Origin: Promethearchaeota archaeon
GTDB taxonomy: Archaea; Asgardarchaeota; Lokiarchaeia; Sigynarchaeales; SOKP01
Assembly (NCBI GenBank): GCA_019057975.1
Contig: JAHLWJ010000063.1
Coordinates: 1-17,759 of the forward strand
DNA: 17,759 bases
Reading direction: 5' to 3'
Shown here: positions 7,890-15,233 of the stretch, in pieces
How positions within the stretch are numbered: position 1 is the stretch's first letter
How the letters are laid out: every line of letters begins with the position of its first letter
Program-made: the position numbers and the translations under genes
The notes under the pieces: generated by a model
Told to the model about the DNA's origin: nothing
Databases searched by the model: none
The model's input: the letters and a program-made list of their open reading frames with translations, nothing else

Positions 7890-9383
7890 TTACTCTCTTT
7901 GTTTCTTTTTTATAACTTCAGAAAGATTTGAGATATTTATCCGTATTTGTTCCATTGAATCACGGTCTCTAAGTGTAATACAATTATCATCTAATGATTC
8001 ATAATCTATCGTTATACACCATTTTGTACCTAACTCATCTTGTCTTCGATATCTCTTCCCTATTGAACCTGCCACATCATAAAAGGAACCAATACGATTT
8101 TCTAACAACTCTCTGTGAATTTTTAATGCGAATTTTCTGATATTTTCTTTATTCCTAACGAGAGGAAACACTGCTACGGTATTTGGTGCTAAATTTGGGT
8201 TAAGTTTTAGGATAATTCTTCCTTCTTCAACATTAAAGGTAGTTTCGAGTAAAGAATATATAATTCTATCAATTCCAAACGCAATTTCAAGAACTTGAGG
8301 AACTTCCTTAATATTTGGGTCAGCTCCCATACTGATCTCAAAGTTTTGTTTTGAATATTCAGCATGCCTTCTCAAATCATAATCTGTTCTATCATGTATT
8401 CCGCATATCTCGATCCATCCAAATTGTCTTGTTTTGATTTCTAAATCCCAAGCATCATCAGCATAATGAGCCCGTTCATTTAATGAATGCTGTCTAAATC
8501 TAATTAATTCTTCAGGGATACCCAGAACTTTTATTAAATAATGTGCCATATAAAGGCAAAAAGCATAAGCAGGTTTTTTAAGAATTTTATCTTTTATAGC
8601 TTTATCAAGAGAAATAAGATTTGTTTTGTCAATGCCTTTTTCTTGCATTTTCCAGTCTAAGAGTGGTAATTTGTTTAACTTTACTTCTTCATAATCCATA
8701 TATTCCATTTCTTGCTCTCTACTGATAAACATTTGAAGCTCAAATTGATCAAAAGACCTCATTCGTAGAACCCCTTGTCTAGGTGAGATTTCGTTCCTAT
8801 ATGCTTTGCCAAATTGGTAAATTTTAATAGGGTATTGTCTACGCGCATCTTGATCTAAACGATTGAAGAGTAAATATGTTGTTGTAGCGGTTTCAGGGCG
8901 TAGATAAGCTGTAACATTATTTCCCACAGATGTTTTTAACATCAAATTATATTCTTCAATTTTTTGAAAATTATTTCCACATTTAGGACAAGTTAGTTCA
9001 TGTTTATTAATCAATTTCTCCATTTCCTCAAATGATAAGCCATCTATCATAAGATCAGGAAGATTTTCTTGAAGAAATTTATCTGCTCTATACAACGTGT
9101 TGCATTTATTACATCTCATTACGGGATCTATAAATCTTTCTAAGTGACCTGAAGCTTCCCAAACGATACGGGGCATGATTGTTGGGCACTCAACTTCCCC
9201 AAAACCAAAATAACGACATTCTCGTCTAAAAAGTTCTAATATATTATTTTTAAGAGCCATACCTGCTGGACCATAGGAATAAAAACCTGCGAATCCGCCA
9301 TAAATTTCCGGAGAAGGTCCCCAAATGAACCCACGACGTTTTACTAATGAATTAAATGTCTCAATGCTATTCTCGATTTTCAT
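7890..9383 (-). CDS. glyS: Glycyl-tRNA synthetase, class II
   Basis: This enzyme charges tRNA-Gly with glycine using ATP; it is cytoplasmic and essential. It has the class II order. The opening block RRGFIWGPSPEIYGG is at 16-30. Two zinc-knuckle pairs, C91/C94 and C132/C135, flank a short insertion. RPETATTTYLLFNR is at 162-175. Motif 2 has YRNEISPRQGVLRMRSF at 195-211. WIEICGIHDRTDYDLRRH is at 323-340 and motif 3, AFGIDRIIYSLLE, at 368-380. The anticodon-binding domain begins near 399 (APNTVAVFPLVRN) and ends near GTKWCITIDYES at 452-463. At 497 residues it is compact next to many archaeal and eukaryotic relatives and nearer to short bacterial alpha2 enzymes. All core motifs are present. It lies upstream of the surface-protein pair on the same strand and diverges from a membrane protein gene. 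Confidence 0.96.
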   Translation of the reverse strand: MKIENSIETFNSLVKRRGFIWGPSPEIYGGFAGFYSYGPAGMALKNNILELFRRECRYFGFGEVECPTIMPRIVWEASGHLERFIDPVMRCNKCNTLYRADKFLQENLPDLMIDGLSFEEMEKLINKHELTCPKCGNNFQKIEEYNLMLKTSVGNNVTAYLRPETATTTYLLFNRLDQDARRQYPIKIYQFGKAYRNEISPRQGVLRMRSFDQFELQMFISREQEMEYMDYEEVKLNKLPLLDWKMQEKGIDKTNLISLDKAIKDKILKKPAYAFCLYMAHYLIKVLGIPEELIRFRQHSLNERAHYADDAWDLEIKTRQFGWIEICGIHDRTDYDLRRHAEYSKQNFEISMGADPNIKEVPQVLEIAFGIDRIIYSLLETTFNVEEGRIILKLNPNLAPNTVAVFPLVRNKENIRKFALKIHRELLENRIGSFYDVAGSIGKRYRRQDELGTKWCITIDYESLDDNCITLRDRDSMEQIRINISNLSEVIKKKQRE

Positions 9384-9472
9384 ATAGATTCTAAAAGTAA
9401 TTGATAATATTTGTATTTTAAGAATTACTCAAATTGAAATAAATTTTTATACAACTAAAAGATAATAATATT

Positions 9473-9480
9473 ATTTAAAG
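9473..9480 (+). promoter_or_regulatory. Candidate TATA element for the seven-helix protein gene
   Basis: ATTTAAAG is centred about 27 bases before the ATG at 9503. This is the spacing expected if transcription starts at or very near the start codon. No Shine-Dalgarno sequence is present, which also fits a leaderless mRNA. Confidence 0.27.
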
Positions 9481-9502
9481 TAATTATAAAAATTGACTTA
9501 TT

Positions 9503-10384
9503 ATGTTGTTTCAAGATACTTTTCATGATTTTGGATTTTGGGATGCTATTGAAATGGGGCTCTATTTTATCATTGTAGGCTATTTCTTTTTATTGTTTTT
9601 CTACTTCCTATTCATTAGGTTTCGAACTTCAAAGAAATTATATTGGTTGTATTTTAGCTTGTTCTTTCTATGTTTTGGAATTGCGCGAGTATTTTTCATT
9701 ATATATTATTTTTTCGCTCCAGAACTATATGAATCTCTTCCTCCCCCTGGAAATGGTGCTGAAGTTATAGAGTTTTTAATGATTAATTATCGATTAGCTA
9801 CATTTTTTACTTGGATAGGAACTGCTTGCGCCGTAGGAGTGTTGGGAATTCTATTATTTCCGCCGGATACTCAGGTAGAAAAGAAGGAAGGGAAAGGGAG
9901 TACAATTAAAGATTGGATTGTAAATAAAAATAACATCAAACTACTAATTCGTTTAGGATTGATTATTGTTCCTATCATAATAGGAGTTCTATCTTTAACT
10001 TTATCAAAATGGCTTTTTATGGATCCAGATTTTCCAAGTCTATATAATTTACCAGCATGGGAAGACAATATAGTTACAATAGGAATAGGATCTTGGGAAT
10101 ATCCTCTTGGGAGATTTTTGTTTAATTTCATCTTTATGCCATTATTCCTAGCATTAATTCCGTTTATATTTCTATATCTTGCCTGGAAAACTTTTGGAGT
10201 ATTAAGAAAATCATATGCTTTAAACGCTATTGGGTTCCTCCTATATTTTATTGGAGGAAGGATCTTACAAGGAGCACTTGATGTAGCGGATTTTCCTCAT
10301 GTAAGAGCGATATTACCGCCATTGATAATATTGTTAGCACTCCTTATATTGGTAATGGCTAATAACTATGAACAGCTCAAATGA
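9503..10384 (+). CDS. Seven-transmembrane-helix protein of unknown function
   Basis: The 293-residue protein is mostly hydrophobic. I count seven helices at about 16-39, 45-73, 95-119, 147-168, 203-229, 240-257 and 267-286. Positively charged loops follow helix 1 (RFRTSKK, 39-45), helix 3 (KKEGKGS, 127-133) and helix 5 (LRKS, 234-237). By the positive-inside rule this gives an outside N-terminus and inside C-terminus. The longer loops at 74-94 and 169-202 would be outside and are acidic or proline-rich (LPPPGN at 79-84). I recognise no transporter, kinase or peptidase motif, and no lysine at a rhodopsin-like position can be assigned by eye. It could be a sensor domain without an output module, or a small membrane scaffold. 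It is divergent from glyS and followed by 165 bases without a gene. Confidence 0.8.
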   Translation: MLFQDTFHDFGFWDAIEMGLYFIIVGYFFLLFFYFLFIRFRTSKKLYWLYFSLFFLCFGIARVFFIIYYFFAPELYESLPPPGNGAEVIEFLMINYRLATFFTWIGTACAVGVLGILLFPPDTQVEKKEGKGSTIKDWIVNKNNIKLLIRLGLIIVPIIIGVLSLTLSKWLFMDPDFPSLYNLPAWEDNIVTIGIGSWEYPLGRFLFNFIFMPLFLALIPFIFLYLAWKTFGVLRKSYALNAIGFLLYFIGGRILQGALDVADFPHVRAILPPLIILLALLILVMANNYEQLK

Positions 10385-10456
10385 TTTTGCTTATTTAAAA
10401 CTTCAATTTTCCTAACTTATTCATTTATGTAATATTTGAGCTCTTAGTTTTTTATT

Positions 10457-10473
10457 ATCTTTTAAAAAAAGAT
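10457..10473 (+). terminator. Inverted repeat downstream of the seven-helix protein gene
   Basis: ATCTTTT (10457-10463) and AAAAGAT (10467-10473) form a perfect 7-base inverted repeat around AAA. A T run (TTTTTT at about 10448-10453) lies just before it. It may mark the end of the upstream transcript. Weak pairing and AT composition keep confidence low. Confidence 0.25.
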
Positions 10474-10501
10474 TAAAATTTTATAACTGAATCGCTTTAA
10501 A

Positions 10502-10513
10502 TTTAATATATTT
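10502..10513 (+). promoter_or_regulatory. Candidate TATA element for the 544-residue coiled-coil gene
   Basis: TTTAATATATTT lies about 37-48 bases before the TTG start. A transcript start about 25 bases downstream would leave a short leader that still contains the ribosome binding site at 10538. Confidence 0.3.
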
Positions 10514-10537
10514 AGAATTATTTTTTAATTAAAAAGT

Positions 10538-10542
10538 AGGAG
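10538..10542 (+). promoter_or_regulatory. Ribosome binding site deciding a TTG start
   Basis: AGGAG lies 7 bases before a TTG at 10550, a good Shine-Dalgarno spacing. It favours TTG 10550 over the downstream in-frame ATG at 10589, which has no comparable signal. Confidence 0.65.
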
Positions 10543-10549
10543 AAAATCC

Positions 10550-12184
10550 TTGTCTGTACATGGTAACCAATATCTATTACCTTTTTTTATGAATAAAATT
10601 ACAAAACGACCTGCTGTTCAAGGAAACGATGAATTATCCCTAACATTTTATCTTTTAACAAAGGATTTAAGTAAAAATGAGAAGATCCTTTCTTTTTCGA
10701 GACTTTTATGGCCTATCTTAAGCATACAAGGAACTATTGGCACACACATAATGTTGGATGGATTAGGTATTTTTAATAAGAGAGACAAATTTTCAAATCC
10801 CCCACGTCAACCGTTAGTTGGTCATATTTTAAGAAATATTGAAAAACGAACTAAGATAGAAGAACTGAATAAGTTAATAGATATTTTAACTTATAAAGAC
10901 ACAGAAGCAGAAGAACTAGGGGAAGGTGAAGAATCTGAATTTCAAACACTTAAAATAAATGGTTTGATAAATCCCGAGTTTCTTCAAACATTTATTATGA
11001 TAATTCCACTTATAGAATACAAACCAATTATTGATTATACTGTTTTAGATCACAGTATTACCACTGAAAATGCTCTAAATATATCCGAGAATTATCGCAA
11101 CATAATAAATACAATGAAGGGAAATGCTTTCAGGTGGAAAACCCAAACAGAATTGGTAGAAAAAGAAGTTAGTAAATGGCTTATTGATTTAAACGTACAA
11201 CTTAAAGATCTTCATACCAGATATTCTAGTCAGTTGAATAAAACTTCATCAACAATAGATCCAACCCAAATGGACTACAATGTGAAATTAGAACAAGATA
11301 AAATCGATCAATGGGGTGTAGAGGAGAAAAAAAAGATAATTGAAGGTATGTCAACATTGTTTAAAACATCTGAAAGACATCTTGAAGAGATGGTTAAAAA
11401 AAATATATTTTTTACTAGTGGGGGTTCCTTAAAAAGTAGGGTTTATGAAGATGTTTTGCCCCATTTTCAAAATCATTTTAATTATTTAAAAGATGAGGGA
11501 AGGAAATTTTTAGAATCTCTTGAAGGACTTAACCAAAGATATGTCGAATTAAAAGAAAGAGCACGTCAAATAGATGAGGAAGCTAAAGTAAAACTAGAAC
11601 GGTTTAGTGAATCACAGAATTTAAAATTAAAAGATAGAGATAAATTGCTCTCAGAATTTGAGAGCGAAAGAAAAGAAAAAATTTCTGGTCTAAAAATTCA
11701 AGAAGAAAATATAGAAAGTGTGTTTGGTAATATTAAAGAAATAATACAAGCAAAACATAATACATGCTTACAAGAAGCTCAAGAGTTAGTTAGATGGTCA
11801 TTAATTGACAATCAATCAGAGTTATTTTCAAGACCTATACAATGGATTTATCTGCCTGTTTATGTCATGTTTATCGAAAATGAAGACAATATGGAAGAAC
11901 GTATGAATATTTTATTTCCAGGATATATTACTAATGATCCAAATAATATTTATGAAAATATCTCAGATCCCTTGATGAAATTAAAAAATATTATAATTGA
12001 GATAATTGAAGATGATATGGCAGTGAGATCAAACTTTGAATTTTCATCCGAAAGAAAAAATTTGATAAAAGATGTGAATTTGAAGAAGAAAATACAGTTA
12101 GGTATTTCAAAATTAAAAGAAAAAGTTCTAATTAACGAAAATATTGAAGGAAAAATTCGGGAAAATCTTAATTTATTACCCTAA
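10550..12184 (+). CDS. Coiled-coil protein of unknown function
   Basis: I do not recognise this 544-residue protein. There is no signal peptide or membrane helix, so it should be cytoplasmic. Residues 1-165 look globular and alpha/beta (hydrophobic stretches at 45-70 and 143-160). An acidic linker rich in Glu lies at about 118-130. Residues about 195-290 are helical, and about 320-405 form the clearest coiled coil, with heptad-like Leu/Ile spacing and dense Glu/Lys/Arg. A second hydrophobic patch, WIYLPVYVMFI at 432-442, begins a C-terminal globular part that ends in a charged helix. The layout of globular head, coiled coil and globular tail suggests oligomerisation or scaffolding. The start is TTG with a good ribosome binding site. 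The GNAT gene follows 21 bases later and may be co-transcribed. No nucleotide-binding motif is visible, so it is not an SMC-type ATPase. Confidence 0.82.
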   Translation: MSVHGNQYLLPFFMNKITKRPAVQGNDELSLTFYLLTKDLSKNEKILSFSRLLWPILSIQGTIGTHIMLDGLGIFNKRDKFSNPPRQPLVGHILRNIEKRTKIEELNKLIDILTYKDTEAEELGEGEESEFQTLKINGLINPEFLQTFIMIIPLIEYKPIIDYTVLDHSITTENALNISENYRNIINTMKGNAFRWKTQTELVEKEVSKWLIDLNVQLKDLHTRYSSQLNKTSSTIDPTQMDYNVKLEQDKIDQWGVEEKKKIIEGMSTLFKTSERHLEEMVKKNIFFTSGGSLKSRVYEDVLPHFQNHFNYLKDEGRKFLESLEGLNQRYVELKERARQIDEEAKVKLERFSESQNLKLKDRDKLLSEFESERKEKISGLKIQEENIESVFGNIKEIIQAKHNTCLQEAQELVRWSLIDNQSELFSRPIQWIYLPVYVMFIENEDNMEERMNILFPGYITNDPNNIYENISDPLMKLKNIIIEIIEDDMAVRSNFEFSSERKNLIKDVNLKKKIQLGISKLKEKVLINENIEGKIRENLNLLP

Positions 12185-12205
12185 TTTTAAAATATCTATT
12201 TTTCC

Positions 12206-12889
12206 ATGCCAAGATCTAAATCGGAGCTTAGAAAAAGACTCAATCTTAAAAAAAAAAGAATTAGGGCACTATTTCTTTCTATAGAAACAAAGAAGAAGCA
12301 AAAAGAAGTTGTAGACAAAACTACAGAAGAACTTTACCAAGATGGCATGGTATACATTCAGATGAGGCTTCCGGTAGAAAAAATTACTAAAGAATTTGAG
12401 GCCAAATTAACAGATAAAATTGAACATAATATTATCCAAGGGAAAATTAGAGAGGCAACGAAAGAAGATCTTGATACTCTTAAAAATATATATAATCGAG
12501 CTTGGTTAACGAGTAATACTCCTTTCAGGTCGATTACTAAAACTGATTTATTAACAATTCTTGAACATTCAGATACCGTATTCTTCATTGGAAAAATATA
12601 TGGTATTGATGCTGCATTTGTGCTCCTTGATTTTGAGGGTGAGAATAAAGAGTATGCCGTAATTGCTGCCTTAGCAGTCATTCCTCGATTTCAAAGAAGG
12701 GGTGTTGGAACTATACTGGGGATGGCTGCATGGAATCATTTAAAAGAACACTATCCTCATATAAAGGAGGTTAGATGTGAAGTATATAAAGATAATGTAG
12801 TATCATATGCTTTTATTAAAGGAATTGGATTTGAGGAATATGAGAGAAGAATTTATAAAAAAGAAGATTTTGAAATTGATGATAATTAA
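12206..12889 (+). CDS. GNAT-family N-acetyltransferase with basic N-terminal extension
   Basis: GNAT enzymes transfer an acetyl group from acetyl-CoA to an amine. The fold spans about residues 80-217. It opens with IREATKEDLDTLKNIYNRAW (81-100). The acetyl-CoA pyrophosphate loop is in VIPRFQRRGVGTIL (158-171), the usual R-x-x-G-x-G/A form (R164/R165, G166, G168). Motif B is VYKDNVVSYAFIKGIGFEEY (193-212). The first 36 residues are very basic (RKRLNLKKKRIR at 9-20) and are not part of the usual domain; they might bind nucleic acid or ribosomes. The substrate cannot be told. The gene lies 21 bases after the coiled-coil gene on the same strand. Its TAA stop overlaps the convergent zinc-ribbon/TPR gene by four bases: TTAA at 12886-12889 carries both stops. 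Confidence 0.88.
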   Translation: MPRSKSELRKRLNLKKKRIRALFLSIETKKKQKEVVDKTTEELYQDGMVYIQMRLPVEKITKEFEAKLTDKIEHNIIQGKIREATKEDLDTLKNIYNRAWLTSNTPFRSITKTDLLTILEHSDTVFFIGKIYGIDAAFVLLDFEGENKEYAVIAALAVIPRFQRRGVGTILGMAAWNHLKEHYPHIKEVRCEVYKDNVVSYAFIKGIGFEEYERRIYKKEDFEIDDN

Positions 12890-14310
12890 ACATTATTTAA
12901 AGATCTGATTTTTTCGTCAATTAAACTAAAATTATCATCATCAAGAAGCTCCTTATAATAATCTCGTGCTTTTTCAAAACTTTCTTTAGCGATATCAGGC
13001 ATTCTGATAGTAATATAAAGATCTCCTAACTTATGTAGAACTTCGGCAGCTTCTTTTATATATTGTAGATCTTCATAAATACCTAACGCCTCTTCAAAAT
13101 ATTTTATCGAATTTGATTTATCTTTTTCAAATTCTAAATATATATTACCAATTTTAAATTTAATTTGAGCACATTTCTTATTATCTCCGAATTTATGGTA
13201 AATTTCACAAGTTAAAATATAATATTCTATTGATTTGTCCTTTTCTCCTCTTGTATTGTATAACTCCGCTAGGCATTCTAATATGTCTCCCTGATTAATA
13301 TTTTCCCCAATTTCGAAAATACGGACTGCTTCAAGACTTTTTAAAAAAGTACTTTCAGCATCTACTAGATTATCCCACAATAAATATAATTTTCCAAGAT
13401 AAAGAAAACATTCCCATTCTAATTTTGCTTTCATATAAACAGACAGGTTTTCACTTACTCTATCTATTAGTTGTAATGCACTATTTAACCTCTCATTTGC
13501 TTGATCGTAATCTTCGCCTATTAAGTAATACAATTTTCCAAATTTTATATGGACTTGAATCATCCCATAAGCATCTTCATTTTGTGTGAAAAATTCTGAA
13601 TTTCTTGCTAGAATTCGTTTAATCCTCTCATATTCTTCCAGTAAGTAAAGAACTTCAACTAAATTGGTTGATGTTTTTACTTCCTCATACATTAATTTCT
13701 CTCGTTTAGATAAATCAAGAGCTTCTTGATAATATTTATAGGATTGTTCTAAATCTTTGATCGAATAATATATATTTCCTAGATTGTTTAAAACCTTGAT
13801 TAATTTTTGATTATCATTTACTTCTTTAAGGATTTCAAGAGATCTATTAAAGTGATAGATTGCTTGGTCAAAAAATCCAGTATCCTCTTGAATGAGCCCA
13901 ATTTCATTATGACATATTGCCACATTAAATAAATCATCTTCCTTTTCAAAATTTCTTAATGCCAATTCAAGATTTTTTATAGCATTAGGTAAATCTCTCT
14001 TCTTATAATACAGGCTTGATTTTTCTAGTAATAGTGAACCTGGTATTGGATCTCCTAATATTTCTTTTTTCTCTAACACTTCATCAATTTTTTGTATTTC
14101 ATGTTCTATTTCTTCGTCTTTTATTATTGTATCTTCATAATAATCATCTTCTTCAGCCATTTCAGGAGCAAAAAACTCAGATTCACCAAATCCAGGTCTT
14201 AAATTCCTATTTACTACATTCCTTAGATTTGAAATTAAAGGTTTATTACAATTTGGGCAATATGGATAATCATCTTCAATTGGTTGTTTACAGTAAGGAC
14301 AGACCTTCAT
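12886..14310 (-). CDS. Zinc-ribbon and TPR repeat protein
   Basis: The 474-residue protein starts with a four-cysteine zinc ribbon (C4, C7, C18, C21) of the CxxC-x10-CPNC type. An acidic linker (about 41-80) follows, then tetratricopeptide helices from about 92 to the end. Clear units include SLLLEKSSLYYKKRDLPNAI, NVAICHNEIGLIQEDTGFFD (129-148), KVLNNLGNIYYSIKDLEQSY (172-191), and later ones near 380-410 and 420-450. TPR superhelices bind partner proteins, and zinc ribbons of this type often sit at the head of archaeal scaffold proteins. No enzymatic domain is present, so an adaptor role is inferred; the partner is unknown. There is no signal peptide, so it is cytoplasmic. It is divergent from the crotonase gene, with an inverted repeat midway between the two starts. 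There is no clear Shine-Dalgarno sequence. Confidence 0.88.
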   Translation of the reverse strand: MKVCPYCKQPIEDDYPYCPNCNKPLISNLRNVVNRNLRPGFGESEFFAPEMAEEDDYYEDTIIKDEEIEHEIQKIDEVLEKKEILGDPIPGSLLLEKSSLYYKKRDLPNAIKNLELALRNFEKEDDLFNVAICHNEIGLIQEDTGFFDQAIYHFNRSLEILKEVNDNQKLIKVLNNLGNIYYSIKDLEQSYKYYQEALDLSKREKLMYEEVKTSTNLVEVLYLLEEYERIKRILARNSEFFTQNEDAYGMIQVHIKFGKLYYLIGEDYDQANERLNSALQLIDRVSENLSVYMKAKLEWECFLYLGKLYLLWDNLVDAESTFLKSLEAVRIFEIGENINQGDILECLAELYNTRGEKDKSIEYYILTCEIYHKFGDNKKCAQIKFKIGNIYLEFEKDKSNSIKYFEEALGIYEDLQYIKEAAEVLHKLGDLYITIRMPDIAKESFEKARDYYKELLDDDNFSLIDEKIRSLNNV

Positions 14311-14369
14311 CAGTATAAAAATTTAATATGTTTAAAACTGAAATCCTTTTATTAAAAAATAAAAATTAG

Positions 14370-14397
14370 CTTATTTATAATTAATATAATAAATAAG
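14370..14397. promoter_or_regulatory. Perfect 9-base inverted repeat centred between two divergent starts
   Basis: CTTATTTAT (14370-14378) and ATAAATAAG (14389-14397) are exact reverse complements around a 10-base AT spacer. The centre is about 74 bases from the zinc-ribbon/TPR ATG (14310) and about 75 from the crotonase ATG (14459). Both arms contain TATA-like sequence, so this may be a symmetric pair of promoters or an operator for a dimeric regulator acting on both genes. Confidence 0.4.
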
Positions 14398-14458
14398 TTT
14401 TAGAAATAACGGGATATTAACTATTCTATTAAGAACATCTTAAATTGTGTGTGATAAA

Positions 14459-15229
14459 ATGAATGATCAAATTATATTTAAATCTGAAAAGGGAGTTCTT
14501 CATATTATTTTTAATAGGGAGGAGAAGAGGAATGCTCTTACAAGAGTTATGTACGCAGGAATTGCTGAAGGTATAGAGAGGGCGGAAAAAGATCCAAATA
14601 TTAAAGTCATTTTAATTTACGGTAATGGTAAATGTTTTTGTGCTGGGAATGATTTAAAAGATTTCCAAGATCTTGAGTGGGCGTCGGATACCAGTCCATC
14701 AAGGAGTTGGACAGAATGGGTTGTGACAGCTAAGAAACCTATATTAGCTGCTGTCCACGGATATGCAATTGGTGTCGGGGTTACTATGTTACTACACTTT
14801 GATTTAATCTATGCTGCTAAGGGATGTAGATTCCAATTTCCTTTTGTTAATTTAGGATTAATTCCAGAGTTTGGATCTACCTTTAATCTACCAGAATTAA
14901 TAGGACGCCAACGTGCTAATGAGCTATTCTTTTTTGGAGATTGGTTTAGTGCTGAAGAAGCTAATAAGATTGGAATTGTAAATAAAATCTTTCCAGAAAG
15001 TGAGTTAATTAAAGAAGTAACTCTTTTAGCAGAAAAGTTAGCTGAAAAACCTCCTAAGGCTTTACGACAAACAAAAGCATACATCAAGAAGTACTATACA
15101 GGAGTTCTTGAAAAATTAATGCCAGAAGAAGGAGCCGAATTTGTAAGAAGACAGAGATCTCCTGAAGCTCAAGAAGCGTTTAAAGCATTTTTTGAAAAAA
15201 GAAAACCAGATTTTTCAAAATTTTCATGA
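14459..15229 (+). CDS. Crotonase-family protein, probable delta3,delta2-enoyl-CoA isomerase
   Basis: It has the crotonase fold, which binds acyl-CoA thioesters and stabilises an enolate in an oxyanion hole. Numbering is from ATG 14459. NREEKRNAL is at 19-27; oxyanion-hole segments are CFCAGNDLKDF (59-69) and AAVHGYAIGVGV (97-108). The two glutamates of enoyl-CoA hydratase (E144 and E164 in rat) align with T109 and F129. A glutamate is present at E137 in LIPEFGST. That is where peroxisomal-type enoyl-CoA isomerases (yeast Eci1, human ECI2) keep their catalytic acid, and the surrounding PF-x-x-LG-x-x-PE pattern also matches them. Isomerisation of unsaturated fatty acyl-CoAs is therefore more likely than hydration. 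The C-terminal helices are complete (256 residues). An in-frame GTG at 14447 would add four residues; I prefer the ATG because GTGAT lies just before it. The convergent TPR gene starts 4 bases after its end. Confidence 0.87.
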   Translation: MNDQIIFKSEKGVLHIIFNREEKRNALTRVMYAGIAEGIERAEKDPNIKVILIYGNGKCFCAGNDLKDFQDLEWASDTSPSRSWTEWVVTAKKPILAAVHGYAIGVGVTMLLHFDLIYAAKGCRFQFPFVNLGLIPEFGSTFNLPELIGRQRANELFFFGDWFSAEEANKIGIVNKIFPESELIKEVTLLAEKLAEKPPKALRQTKAYIKKYYTGVLEKLMPEEGAEFVRRQRSPEAQEAFKAFFEKRKPDFSKFS

Positions 15230-15233
15230 CATT

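Noticed and set aside
9871..10131. Minus-strand open frame of 86 codons
   Set aside because: It is antisense to the seven-helix protein gene, with no supporting start signal.
9503..10384. Microbial rhodopsin
   Set aside because: The seven helices fit, but I could not place the retinal-binding lysine or rhodopsin helix motifs.
10550..12184. SMC/Rad50-type ATPase
   Set aside because: The coiled coil is similar in style, but there is no Walker A, signature or Walker B motif.
12358..12681. Minus-strand open frame of 107 codons
   Set aside because: It is antisense to the GNAT gene, whose motifs confirm the plus strand as coding.
14016..14318. Plus-strand open frame of 100 codons
   Set aside because: It lies opposite the zinc-ribbon/TPR gene, and its leucine-rich product is the expected antisense of Glu/Lys-rich TPR codons.
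14809..15087. Minus-strand open frame of 92 codons
   Set aside because: It is antisense to the crotonase gene, whose motifs are clear.
14459..15229. Plain enoyl-CoA hydratase label
   Set aside because: Both hydratase glutamates are replaced (T109, F129) while the isomerase-type glutamate is present.
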